Below are positions 23,245-33,060 of a stretch of 64,000 nt of DNA, piece after piece; the stretch's first letter is position 1, and the number at the start of each line of letters is the position of its first letter. The translations under genes and the position numbers were made by a program. Source of the DNA: Diphasiastrum complanatum (taxonomy: Eukaryota > Streptophyta > Lycopodiopsida > Lycopodiales > Lycopodiaceae); assembly GCA_029204225.1 (NCBI GenBank), contig CM055107.1:3903079-3967078 (forward strand), in the 5' to 3' direction. Under the pieces are notes generated by a model. It was not told where the DNA came from, ran no database searches, and saw only the letters and a program-made list of their open reading frames with translations.

Positions 23245-23729
23245 TGTTACGTCCATGTCCAGTATGTGGGATTCAGAATAATTTCTGACATGGATAGCCG
23301 GTCACTCTAGTGTACGTGGTTATTAGTTATGCCTCGTCATTCTGGGCTTGGCCGATAAAGTAATTAATAATCATATGAGGGCCCAAACCCGTAATTGGAC
23401 ATAGGAGCACTTGCATGGTGTTTGGCTGCTATAATGCAAGAATAGGAAGTCAATTGCTAATTTAGGTTACATGGGAATCCTAAGAGGAATATTCTCTCCT
23501 CCTGGGAGAGAATATACACTAGTGGAAACTCGCCCATCTACCTGTTGGATTTTATGATCCTCGAAGTTAGGAGTCCCTCCTCTCTTGCATTCATTCACCG
23601 TGGCATGGAGGTGAAGTGGTTAGGGTATTGACTGATCATTTTTTGTTGGTTGGGTGATTTTGCTCCACGGGTGTCCTTTTGGTTGTATGCAATAGGATCT
23701 AGTTAGATCTTCGCTAGGCGATCCTTACA
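23245..23729 (+). repeat. 3' LTR of the 2.6-kb element
   Basis: It starts TGTTACGTCC after the AAGGGGGC purine tract and ends GATCCTTACA. It matches 21106-21590. Confidence 0.92.
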
Positions 23730-24165
23730 GGTCCCATATACCATAATTTCAACATACATTTCAAGCATGATTATCAGAAACATAGCTATTGAATCTAATT
23801 GATCCACCACCTCCACAAATATTAGGATTGCCCTCAAAATTTGTCACAGAAAATGTGCTGAGCAATTTTGACGGCACAACGCCATTTAGATCATTGTATG
23901 AGACATTGAAGCTTAAGAATTCCATAGTTCGAACCTGAGAAGGAATATCTCCGCCTCCATTACATCCTTGATTTTTAGACGCAAAGGGTTGTTAGATCTC
24001 TAGTTACAATGTAGTTGATTTTTTCCACTACTGCAATTGTTGAGAACAACCAGCAACTTCTTGCAAAAGATTGAACAACGGTCCCATATACAATAATTAC
24101 AACATACATTTCAAGTATGATGATCAGAAGATAGCTATTGAATCTAATTGACCACAATATCAAAC
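23730..24165 (-). pseudogene. Chimeric fragment 2: papain-like protease plus LRR-receptor sequence
   Basis: Positions 23730-23803 are the rest of fragment 1, cut off by the LTR element. From 23804 the minus strand again encodes LRR-receptor sequence ([19 protein letters not shown], then NPNICGGG). Upstream of that is the papain block (SCWLFSTIAVVEKINYIV) and a papain-like NQGCNGGG. The splice site before the active-site Cys has changed from TTTTGCAGGAAG to TTTTGCAAGAAG. It then repeats the intron-like text CATACATTTCAAG seen at 23750. The two units are therefore head-to-tail copies of one chimeric fragment. Not functional. Confidence 0.75.
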
Positions 24166-24880
24166 CAAACGTTGTCATGCTATAAATCTATGCTCGTATT
24201 AGATTCACATCAAGATACAATATTTGGCAAATAAAGGCTAAATCGAGACTGGAACCTTAAGATCTCTTGCATGAATTACTACTTACATGATCTCTTGCAT
24301 GAATTATTGCTTACATGCATGTAGAAGACTTACAGTAATTAATAATCTATTGCATAGTCTGTCCTCAAAATTTTAGGCATCGCCTTTAATGTTGACTTTT
24401 GCACAGACTACATTGACCAACCTGAACACGTAGTATTGCCTTTGTAAGGCGAGGCCAACAAAGTTGCTGCATCATCTTAGATTTCATCTTATGCAATTCA
24501 TTGCTACGTGTCCAATGAATGTGGTGTAAAAGTTTCAAACATCAAGGAAACACTAAAAATATCAAGATTCAATTGATATTTAACCTTGAAACTTGTAAGA
24601 TACAAAACCAGCAAACTATCAATTTACTATGCGCCAAGATCTTGTTTCAAAAATAAGTTCAAAAATCTTCTTCTAATGTTATGTGATGTTCCATACTCAA
24701 ATGCCAAAATAACTAGTACCGAAGAGTGCCACAAGATCATCCTTCCCAAATGCCAAAAAACTTTCCTAGGATTTTGCATAGCATGATCAAAAGCTCACAA
24801 GCACAATGGTTAGGCTTATTAAAAATAATCCAAATGAGGCTTTCAAATCTTATGAAGAATAGTTTTCTTAAAACATGATT
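24166..24880. other. Intergenic, with a 28-bp two-copy tandem repeat
   Basis: No gene is recognisable. GATCTCTTGCATGAATTA repeats at 24261 and 24289 (period 28). Confidence 0.6.
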
Positions 24881-25440
24881 TGGTTAGAATTAAAGCAAGC
24901 GTAGTATATCACTGTACTACTGTGTCCAATCATGAGACTAGTACTAGTTGTACGTATGACAAGATAGTCAACGGGACACATGTCCCATCAACGGCAACCT
25001 TGGTCGTGCATGGGTTGCCACCAAAACTCCTACGTGTAGAGTGTTTTGGCTTGTTTAAAATATAGTCTTGCAATGTGGAGTTTCCACCTGGAGAGTGCTT
25101 ACTATGTCGTTTTCTATCTATGCCAATCTATGATCATGTAAGTCATGAATTTTAACTTGGTATTAGAGCCTGATAGGCCGGTTCGGGCAAAGAACAAAGG
25201 TATCATTTAGGCCAACTTTAGAACGATGGGTTTTTGAAAATTTGGAAATTGTGATGATTAGTGAGCAAAAATAGGAGCACCAATGTAATACAATAGACAT
25301 AATACCATTTGACCACTTCTTGTAGTGTGCAACTACTTTGACACTGACAACAGCCACAATCCACCTTAGATGACACAACGGCTCCATGCCACTTTTGTAC
25401 ATAACATTAGGGCCCTTTTGGACTCAAAAAGGGCCTCTTC
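24881..25440 (+). mobile_element. LTR, primer site and leader fragment of an LTR element
   Basis: The stretch 24881-25156 resembles 39491-39758 (shared GGTTAGAATNAAAG, ATGGGTTGCCA and GTGAATTTTAACT-like blocks). Each is followed by a primer-site-like TTGGTATTAGAGCC (25157-25170) or TGGGTATTAGAGCC. Nothing coding follows, so this is a 5'-end remnant. The LTR termini are eroded and the boundaries are approximate. Confidence 0.55.
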
Positions 25441-25706
25441 ACTAATCATTATTAGTGTTAATGACGACACATGTACTAATAAAAGAATGACAATTGAGCA
25501 GCAATGGTCCATATGACATGGCAAATTGCATGATGTAGATTAAATCAAGTGTGGGACCACTAAGTACACCTCTAGCATTAACCGTACATTAACTCTACAT
25601 GGGAGGCTAACTACACCTATCACATAGCTATTAATTAGACCCAACATACTTGCACCTAATGGCCAGCTTATCTACTCCTCATTCAAAGTATTCAACCTAT
25701 ACAACC

Positions 25707-25850
<144 letters not shown>

Positions 25851-25955
25851 ATATGACCTCCCACTCAACTCATTCTCCATATTGACATAGGCAATCTTTC
25901 CTCTGAATTAGACACTCCCTAACTCAAGACCAAACACTTTATCTTTTCATAGATC

Positions 25956-27280
25956 ATGACTTCTACTCAACCAAGAAGAACAAAGATTCAATTAAACTCC
26001 GTTGTTGCACCAATCAAAGACTCCAATGACCATTGGGTGCCTACAACATTTTCGACTCTTGATTGGGTATATATGCAACCCTCTGGTAAAGGAATTCATA
26101 GGGTTGCAAAGAGAAAACGTGACAACAAAGAGCACCATTGGAGAGGAAGAATTCACTAATTCAAAATCGATTGCAATGGAGACTACCTAGCCAGAGTGCA
26201 ACACGTCTACATGCATCAAGATATTTTGTTGGACATGGCTGTTGCTGATAGAAATATACTTTCGCATTGTAAGTCTTACATCTTTGAATTTCAAACATAT
26301 TCTACTTGTAGATTATTGTTGCTTAATTATATTATCTCTTCTTGTGCAGATGTTTTTCCTTCAAATAGCTACGACTAGCAACACGTAAAATCGTTTACGG
26401 GAAAGTTCTCTGCAATACATGCAAAATATGGAGAACTAATATATGATGGGCTCAAGTCTTCTGTGATCATAGGACTGGGTGTTTACTTTTACGATCACAT
26501 GTACAAAGTTCCAAAGAAGAACTTTGGGACTGGCAAATTATTGCCTCTTCTTGAGCCTACAATCGATTCTCATGATTGGCCTTATATTGATCAATTGACC
26601 ATCGAATTGACAAAATTCCAACTCGTCAAAGAGATTACAATGAATATGAAGCCAACATTTGGATCCAAACATGTTTACACTAGTGTCAGCATGCCTATCG
26701 CTGTATTTGTTGCCATATTAAAACAATACCATTTAGAAAAACAAATACATTATGGGTATGGAAAGCACCCGAATCCTCATCGTTGGACAATGTATTTACA
26801 TCTTGGAACTCACGGAATGTAGATCACAAAGGTGATTTAATAAGGTGTGATATTTGTCGTGAGACGATGACAATAAGATATCACATTGCATGCCAAATGT
26901 GCTCCTTCAGTTTCGTTTATAGGCGGTTCAAGTTTGCTCATGGTCGATGGGATAGCTTGGATGCAGAGACGAGACATCAAGAATCTGAACTACCCATACA
27001 TATGCCAAATGATGAAGTGCGGGAAGTCTATGTCTATAGTGAATGGAGTTTGGAAGATGTACAGGCTATGGTTGGTTTGATATTTGCTGATGTGCCCACA
27101 AATTTTGTGTTCTCAGTATCAACGGACAAACCGTAAGTATGAACAATAAATGTGTTTCCAAATTTTTTAAATGGTTGTTGAACACATATATATAAATGAA
27201 TTGTAATATTGAAACGATGGTGTCTGGTTTACAGATCAGGAGACGCGCAGAAAAACACCAAAAGTGTGCATCATTTTTAG
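25956..27280 (+). pseudogene. Gene E: unidentified three-exon gene with a Cys/His cluster, broken
   Basis: I do not recognise this protein. The structure is gene-like: exon 1 25956-26268, intron 26269-26349 (GTAAGT...TTGTGCAG), exon 2 26350-27132, intron 27133-27234 (GTAAGTATG...TTTACAG), exon 3 27235-27280 ending TAG. The exons keep frame across both introns, for about 380 residues in all. The start follows MTSTQPRRTKIQLNS. The middle has hydrophobic and aromatic stretches (GLGVYFYDHMYKVPKKNFG). The last third carries CDIC, then HIACQMC, a CxxC...HxxCxxC arrangement that may bind zinc. In-frame TAA at 26157 and TAG at 26376 and a one-base frame change near 26815 show that this copy is dead. 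It lies 0.5 kb upstream of the H3-like gene on the same strand and may belong to the same element. Coding status is supported by splice sites and frame, not by homology. Confidence 0.55.
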
Positions 27281-27605
27281 ATTCGGTCACCGTAAAAATA
27301 CATGAACTATGAGATGTCCTTATGTACTAGCTTTAACTAATAACATTGATCTATTCGATGGGATTTCATCAGAGATTTAGTTTTATCGTTTCCATGTTTG
27401 TTGAGGCATAAGCAATGGTTTGATTTGGTATGCAATTGCAATGTAAATGTTTTGACTAGCAACAGATAGACAATTTCTCTAAGAAATTGTTGATGCATGT
27501 TTTGGAAATGTATAGAATTTCATTTTGTGTATATATTTTTTAAATTACTATTTTTGAACAATCTAGAGATTTTTTTGAATGCCTATCATGATTGGAAAGG
27601 CACAC

Positions 27606-27613
27606 TATATAAG
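27606..27613 (+). promoter_or_regulatory. TATA box of the H3-like gene
   Basis: CTATATAAGGG lies 166 bp upstream of the ATG at 27779. A start site near 27640 would leave a 5' leader of about 140 bp. It is the strongest TATA match in this interval. Confidence 0.55.
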
Positions 27614-27778
27614 GGTGTGTGGGTCCTCATTTCTCCACTTCATCCTTAGTGTCAGAGAGCTTTCCTTGTTTCTCATAGATTGCTATCATCCTTCTATGCT
27701 CACTCAAGTGCAAATTAGTCTCGTTACTGCAATTACTATACATTAGTACACTTTTATATCTGCATGGAGACCTAGTTT

Positions 27779-29068
27779 ATGGCATGTACGAAACAAACAA
27801 CAAGGAGGAATCCGAGGGAAACATCATTATTGCACCAAGCCACTTTAGAAGCTCTAGAAGCACGAGAAAGCCGCTCTAGGAGTGGGAGTAGGAGCAGAAG
27901 TAGCAGCATTGAACCAATGGCGGGAGAAATGGAACAAAATCAGGAAGAGCGGGCAACTATGGATGATGTCGGGGATGTTACCATGGATTGTGAGCAGCAG
28001 TAGGGGCAGGAGCAGGGGCAGGAGTAGGAGCAGGGGGAGCCAGAGCATCATGATCAATGCAGCAACAAGACCAGGCAAACAAGGCAACAACAACTAGCTA
28101 TGGATGAACAGCAAGTGGCAGGAGCTGCAAAGGACGTCGTTCTACAAGATTTTGATGTGAGGTCAGTGCTGGGAAGCCCCTCTCCAATACAGAGCCAGCG
28201 CGACACCACTCAGGCTTTTCTGGACAGTGAGCTAGCTGCTTCTGGGCTGATTTCCAATGATTTCCTTGGGATCTTCGATGATCGGGGTCCTCCAGGATAG
28301 GAGCCTCTTGATGGCTTTGTGATTGGTGAGGTAGGAGTCAGAGCAGCTTCAAGGGGCTCTACTCTGACACAATCACTCAAACATGTGCAAGGGCCTGTAA
28401 TGGGGCCCATGATGTCCTTGCTCGTCGGCTCGGATCAGACACCCCATGCAGAAGCTATTGGGGAGGCTTCTCAGCATGTCACCCCAACATCACGGCCTAA
28501 AGCTAAAGCCGTTCATCGAAAGAGAGGTCGCTCATCGACGCCTACCACGGACCATCCCTCAGCTACAGCCACAACCGCAAAAAACCTAGGTGCCACCAGC
28601 TCAGTCAGCACCAGAGGTGCGCAGGACCCCCCTACAGCTCCCACGCAAGAAGAGGCAGGTCCCAGCAGCACGGAGAAGGGCAGCCACACCGCACCACCCT
28701 GGCAAGGTAAGGTCCTCAGAAGGATGCAGCCTTCGCAACCACGTCGTCGGAGAAAGAGTTGTCTTTCCAATTGGTATAAGGAGATTCGAAAATACCAAAA
28801 ATCCATCGAATTTCTCATACTAAGAGCCCCATTTGTTCGGACCATCAAGGAGATCACAGATGAATTCTCTCTTGGACTCAAGATTATGGGTGAGGCCGCT
28901 TCGGCTATCCAAGAGGCAACGAAGATGTATTTGACAAATCTTTTTGAAGACTCATTTTTGTGTGTTGTCCATTGTAAGAGAGTAACTATACTTCCAAAGG
29001 ATATGTTGTTAGCAAAGTGGCTAAGATGTGAGAGGAATAAAAATGATGTACTCCAAATTTTGATGTAA
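27779..29068 (+). pseudogene. Histone H3-like protein with a tail of about 330 residues, three in-frame TAG
   Basis: One reading frame runs from the ATG at 27779 to TAA at 29066-29068 (429 codons before the stop), broken only by TAG at 28001, 28025 and 28298. The first residues, MACTKQTTRRNPRE, resemble the H3 tail ARTKQTARKS with R2C, A7T, K9R and S10N; Lys4 is kept. Residues of about 331-421 are a histone H3 fold: EIRKYQKSIEFLI (alpha-N), RAPFVRTIKEITDEF (alpha-1), ASAIQEATKMYLTNLFEDS (alpha-2), HCKRVTILPKDMLLAKWLR (loop 2 and alpha-3), preceded by an Arg-rich PRRRRK as in H3. Loop 1 has the canonical H3 length and lacks the extra residues of plant CENH3. The tail between is low-complexity: an RS-rich stretch (SRSRSGSRSRSSS), a Gln/Glu-rich part and a Pro/Thr/Ser-rich part. 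A normal H3 is about 136 residues. A nine-residue extension follows alpha-3. It is flanked by gene E upstream and a palindromic repeat array downstream. If expressed it would act in chromatin; the three stops suggest this copy is not. Confidence 0.8.
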
Positions 29069-29207
29069 TATGTACAGAAGATCATTTTTATCATCAGACT
29101 CTATTGAATTATTGTGTGGATTCATTTTATGATGAAATCTAGTTCTCTGTGAATGTTTTTGGTTCAATTAATTTTATTTCAGTGAATGTTTGTCCAATGC
29201 TTTTTTG

Positions 29208-29525
29208 CACGCAAGGGCACAGAGGGGGGTTGTATGACCATGTCAAATGACCTCCCTCTGCGCCCTTTCGTGATTTTCACGCAAGGGCGTGGAGGGGGGT
29301 GTTTGACCGGGTCAAATGACCTCCCTCCGCGCCCTTTCGTGATTTTCACGCAAGGGCGTGGAGGGGGGTGTTTGACCGGGTCAAATGGCCTCCCTCCGTG
29401 CCCCTGAGTGATTTCCACGCAAGGGCACGAAGGGGGGGTTGTTTGACCCGTCAAACACCCCCCCCCCCCTCCGCGCCCTTGCGTGATTTTCACGCAAGGG
29501 CACTGAGGGAGAGTGTTTGACCCAC
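29208..29525. repeat. Tandem array of palindromic GC-rich units, about 70 bp each
   Basis: CACGCAAGGGC begins at 29208, 29278, 29347, 29416 and 29491, giving periods of 70, 69, 69 and 75. Each unit contains an arm CACGCAAGGGCG, a centre GTTTGACC-GGGTCAAA and a returning arm CGCGCCCTTTCGTG, so each can fold on itself. The array sits between the 3' ends of the convergent H3-like gene (29068) and gene D (29625). A run of C near 29457-29470 adds instability. Confidence 0.9.
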
Positions 29526-29624
29526 AAAATGGCAAATTAATGCCCTAAATTTTAGATAATGGGAAGAAAATTTCATAATTTAGCAGTTGGAATTGAAATA
29601 TTTTGAATAAAAACACATTTTTCA

Positions 29625-31076
29625 TTAAAAAGATTTTACATTAGCTAGTGCTTCCAACAGTGACTCTGATCTATTTTCTAATCCTAATGTTGGCTTTATT
29701 ATCTCCGATACTAACTTAGCAGCATCGGTATGCTCCTCGGGGGGTCCAACCTCTACGGCCAGAAGTAATTTGGACTCAAACCCCGAGCAGAGGTCATTCA
29801 AGATAGTGCTCCTTCATACATAGTAGGCCTTTGGTGCAGTATGTGGAAGTTGAGCATCTGCGAGGTGCTTTGACAATGCTTTGCACTTGACAAGCTCAAG
29901 TGGGCCCATTAGGACTATACTCGTTGTTGAAACAGAAGATATAGTTGTTTGGGAATTGTCCAAATGTAGTATGCCAGGGATGCATCTGGCCCCTACTCTG
30001 TTCGACCCTCACAAGAACCTCTGCCCCTCATTGCAAAATTGTTAATCTCCAGCGCATACTGCATTACATTGTAGAAGAATGTTATAATTAAGATGAACAT
30101 ACTAAAAAATGGGAATAAGCATGGACGAAAATATTTGTTGACAAAGAACTTGTCTGAGATCCTTCATCCTCTTTCTCACTTTTTGCAAGGACAATTCCGT
30201 GGCCTTTGTATGGCATCTCAGTTGTGCCAACCGATAATTTCCCAAATTGTTTTTGCTCGACCACTGGTGGTTGCAGAGTCTTTAGTTCACACAAAACTTT
30301 GCCAGAGCTTTCTCAATAGTATCTGTGTCATCTCCAATCAGTTGTCGGAATGTATTGTTTGGCATTGAGTGGTCAAAATTGTTGGTGCCATTTTGCAATT
30401 TCACTAAGCCTGCCGACATCTCATCCTCTCGTAAGCCGAGGATATGTTGCAGTCATGCAGAAACAAATACTCTTGCCCATTAATTATCATTGGGGCAAGG
30501 TCACATATTTGTAGCATGTGATCGGATTGAGCAGATGTTGATGCGACCGAAGACATCTACCGTACAAGCTCTGTTTCCTTCTCGGGGTTTAATTCCTCTT
30601 CCGCTTTTTGCTCTTCCATTTCACTGACCTTCACGCTAGGATCATGTTGTTCTTCAACGGTATTTGTAGGAAATTCGTTCAGCAAAAAAATCACAGTAAT
30701 ATCACCTGACAAGAACTTCTTTCCTACACTTTTGAGATTAGAATTTATTGTTGATCGCGCGTTAACTCCAAAAAGTGCTCGTTCCCCAGGTGGCTGACAA
30801 ACCTGTTCAGTTGTGCAACAAAAGCTCTATCGCCTTTCCATATATGTGTTAGCAAATTATACGGAATCCAAGAATTATCATAGCCAGGATTCTTACCGAG
30901 TAAGGCATTAAGTTCTCTTCTATATACTCACTTACAAAATTGAAATCATCACTATTTGCATGTAGAGTTGCCAGGGTATCTATTCTGGCAGTGAACATAG
31001 CATAGATGCGATCTATTTGATCGGCAGATGTTGTGTCGGCCAATAGATTTGCCAACTTTGTCTTTGAAGGATGCAT
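29625..31076 (-). pseudogene. Gene D: unidentified gene, two or more exons, broken
   Basis: I do not recognise this protein. The minus strand starts MHPSKTKLANLLADTTSADQ at 31076 and runs to LMPYS. A GTAAGAATCC donor (about 30895) and an ACTGAACAG acceptor (about 30805) then join it in frame to VCQPPGERALFGVNARSTIN and SGDITVIFLLNEFPT, followed by an acidic segment (VSEMEEQKAEEELNPEKE). Further coding-like pieces follow in shifted frames: NGQEYLFLHDCN, NNFDHSMPNNTFRQLIGDD, PPVVEQKQFGKLSVGTTEM, MGPLELVKCKALSKHLADA, and a last piece ending in ALANVKSF before TAA at 29625-29627. In-frame TAG stops (for example at 30557-30559) and several frameshifts break it. A TATATAAG box lies about 125 bp upstream of the start. 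It converges on the H3-like gene. Function unknown. Confidence 0.5.
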
Positions 31077-31197
31077 CGTGAATGTAGTGAGACAATACGA
31101 AAGACTAAAAGTACGAGCGCAAGTGCAAAGTATTTAACCAAAACTAAGAAAGCCAAGAAAGCAAGAAAAATGTGTGCTTGAAAATGAGATAAAGTGG

Positions 31198-31205
31198 TCT
31201 TATAT
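31198..31205 (-). promoter_or_regulatory. TATA box of gene D
   Basis: The minus strand reads CCTATATAAGACC about 125 bp upstream of the gene D ATG, the same spacing class as at the H3-like gene. Confidence 0.5.
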
Positions 31206-31473
31206 AGGAAAAAGTTTTTCAAAAATAGACATGATTTTAAAATTGGACCATATAAAGTCTATTTATAGTAATCAAGTAAATTATACTACCACACTTCAAA
31301 ACAATGTAATATTCTCAACAGATTCTATTGTTCAGTGTGTGCTATTTTTGAAACGTCATCCTCTTCATTGAATGTTCTTTGCCGAGGAACCCACCGCTTC
31401 CCTACATGAACCCGAGACATCCTCCATTCCCTATGCCTTCCTTAGCTGTGGATGATTGCCAAGCGCCTATCTG

Positions 31474-32862
31474 CTAATTTGATGAAGAGATAATTGAAGT
31501 CAACCCTCGAGGCCGTGTTTTTTCGATGTTTTGTCTGCCCAAAACTCCTCTATAAAACCACTGAAATATCTCTACCAAGGCATTGCTAAGACCTTTACCT
31601 CCGCTGTGTCTTGAATTTTTTAAATGCGCAGCCTTGACCCTGTAATGACTCTTCTCCATCCCTTGGGTGTTCCAAATAGCCAAGGATCCACATGTATTAA
31701 AAAACCAAGGTCCATGAGCATACAAAATGTGTTGTTAGCAAAAGAATCTAATTAGTAAATCTCACTTGGATAGAACTTACAAAGAAAAAATAAAGACAAA
31801 ACACTCACCATATAATGAGTGATGTGCATTTCTCCCCATGCATCAATCATCAATCGAGTGAATGCTTGTACTTCTATCTGATATCTATCGTAATCTTCCT
31901 CCCTCAAGTCTTTTTTATTGATAGTCAGTGACAAGACATCAAATGCTTGCCACACCTTTGCACGTGTGGCAACCATACGAGGATCTGAGCCAATATTTGT
32001 AGTGCATTCACACACTCTCTTCCAATACTCCCATTGAAGACTACTTTCTCACCTAGCATGATTTGACAAGAAATGCCTTGCTTTTGCACCCCCCATGGAA
32101 ACTTTTGTCGGCAAGTCTTGAGTTTTTCCACTCAACTCAATGTCCTTGAAAAGATTCACGTGGCCTCCGTGTAGTCCCATTTCTGATAACACTATCTCTA
32201 GATTTCGAATGCTAACATCCGCGCGTGATTTGGGTTGCATATTCCATGCATAGCAACAATGCAAATATAACAACTTGTCCAATATCCGCAATTCACCATG
32301 CATCGTGCACAAATGGACTCTTTCGAGAGGAATATCTAATACGAGACTCCATGCTTTGTCTAGATTGTGCCTATTTGGTGGAACTCGTTGGTTGCAATGC
32401 AACACACCTTTATTTCGACCACTTTCAGACATACAATATATGCAAAAATGTTTGGCATTCGCACCGAGTCCACAACCAAACATGCATTTTAGGCTCTTCA
32501 AATCGACAGCTAAGTGCTATTCCACGGTAAAATTTTGCCCATCAACACTTAGTAATTTCCTCCATTTTGCGCTTGGATTATCTTGGATATATTGCATCGT
32601 TCAAATACCCACTTCAACACATCATGGGTCTCTTTATGAACTTTGAATGCAGCTATCCACCATATATGATTTTCAAATTGCACACTAAATTTATTGAACT
32701 CACTTCCAATTGACTCCTGCTAAGCTTGGTTCATCAACGTGATTGTAATATATTCTAGTTTGCGACCTTTTACGATCTCCGCTTCATCCAAGTTAATGAC
32801 AAATATAGCTTTGCCTCCAAATTCTGCAATAAAAGTATCTAGGTCTCTTTCACACGTGTGAA
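31474..32862 (-). pseudogene. Transposase-like gene, copy A, 5'-truncated and broken
   Basis: The minus strand encodes, in order: DEAEIVKGRKLEYITITLMN, a Trp pair (ENHIWWIAAFKVHKETHDVL), DLKSLKCMFGCGLGANAKHF with CIYCM, RVHLCTMHGELRILDKLLYL, a MGGAKARHFLSNH block, EMHITHYM, then (31474-31725) QGMEKSHYRVKAAH and EIFQWFYR. Copies B and C share all these blocks in the same order where preserved. The plan (Asp in a strand before a CxxC, then an LHGE block, then Glu in a helix GMEKSH) is what I would expect of an RNase H-fold transposase. That is inference and I cannot name a superfamily. The intron found after IWWLAAF in copies B and C is absent here. Stops and shifts occur (for example TAG within the SEFNK-upstream part). 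The 5' end abuts an LTR-like piece at about 32862-32940. Confidence 0.6.
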
Positions 32863-32940
32863 AGCTTAGATCCAAAACTATGTACAAAAATTGCCAATTT
32901 AGGCCTCAAACTAGCTAGGAAATGTTGACAATTTTCACAG
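32862..32940 (-). repeat. Short copia family 2-like LTR start fragment
   Basis: On the minus strand TGTGAAAATTGTCAAC at 32940 matches the start of the family 2 LTR (as at 49132), followed by a diverged GAGGCC block. Only about 80 bp are recognisable. Confidence 0.45.
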
Positions 32941-33060
32941 ATAGAAGTTCTTCAGGTATTCATCCTAGAGGAAGGTCCCGAATACGAGGACGAAGATTTC
33001 CTCAGATATGTAGAGCCTCATCATTTCAATCCCGCACCAAAATCTTGAAGTACTAGATCC

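Larger units (their letters stand above)
21106..23729 (+). mobile_element. Complete non-autonomous LTR retrotransposon (Ty3/gypsy-derived), 2.6 kb
   Basis: It has two direct LTRs of 485 bp each, a tRNA-Met primer site one base inside the first, and a polypurine tract (AAGGGGGCAAAAA) just before the second. The inside lacks gag, protease, RT and most of integrase. Only a 93-residue frame at 22935-23216 remains, with LEPERVLEIKDNHLRKHSI and a Trp-Glu block, resembling the chromodomain-like end of gypsy integrase. Flanking AGTCA and GGTCC are probably one diverged 5-bp target duplication: the related empty site at about 24080 reads CGGTCCC. The element lies in the intron-like part of chimeric fragment 1. 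Confidence 0.88.

Noticed and set aside
27854-28093. Minus-strand frame rich in Leu and Pro
   Set aside because: It is the reverse of the Ser/Arg- and Gln/Glu-rich part of the H3-like frame.
28750-29050. Reading the H3-like fold as a centromeric CENH3
   Set aside because: Loop 1 has the canonical H3 length and EIRKYQKS and the LFEDS-LC-HCKRVTI blocks follow ordinary H3. The plant CENH3 loop 1 insertion is absent.
29208-29525. CRISPR-like array
   Set aside because: The repeats are palindromic and contiguous with no unique spacers, and this is a plant nuclear context.
25956-32862. Integrated large DNA virus as the source of the histone-like gene
   Set aside because: Some large viruses encode histones, but the neighbouring genes have spliceosomal introns and a transposase-like gene. 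No viral hallmark gene is visible.
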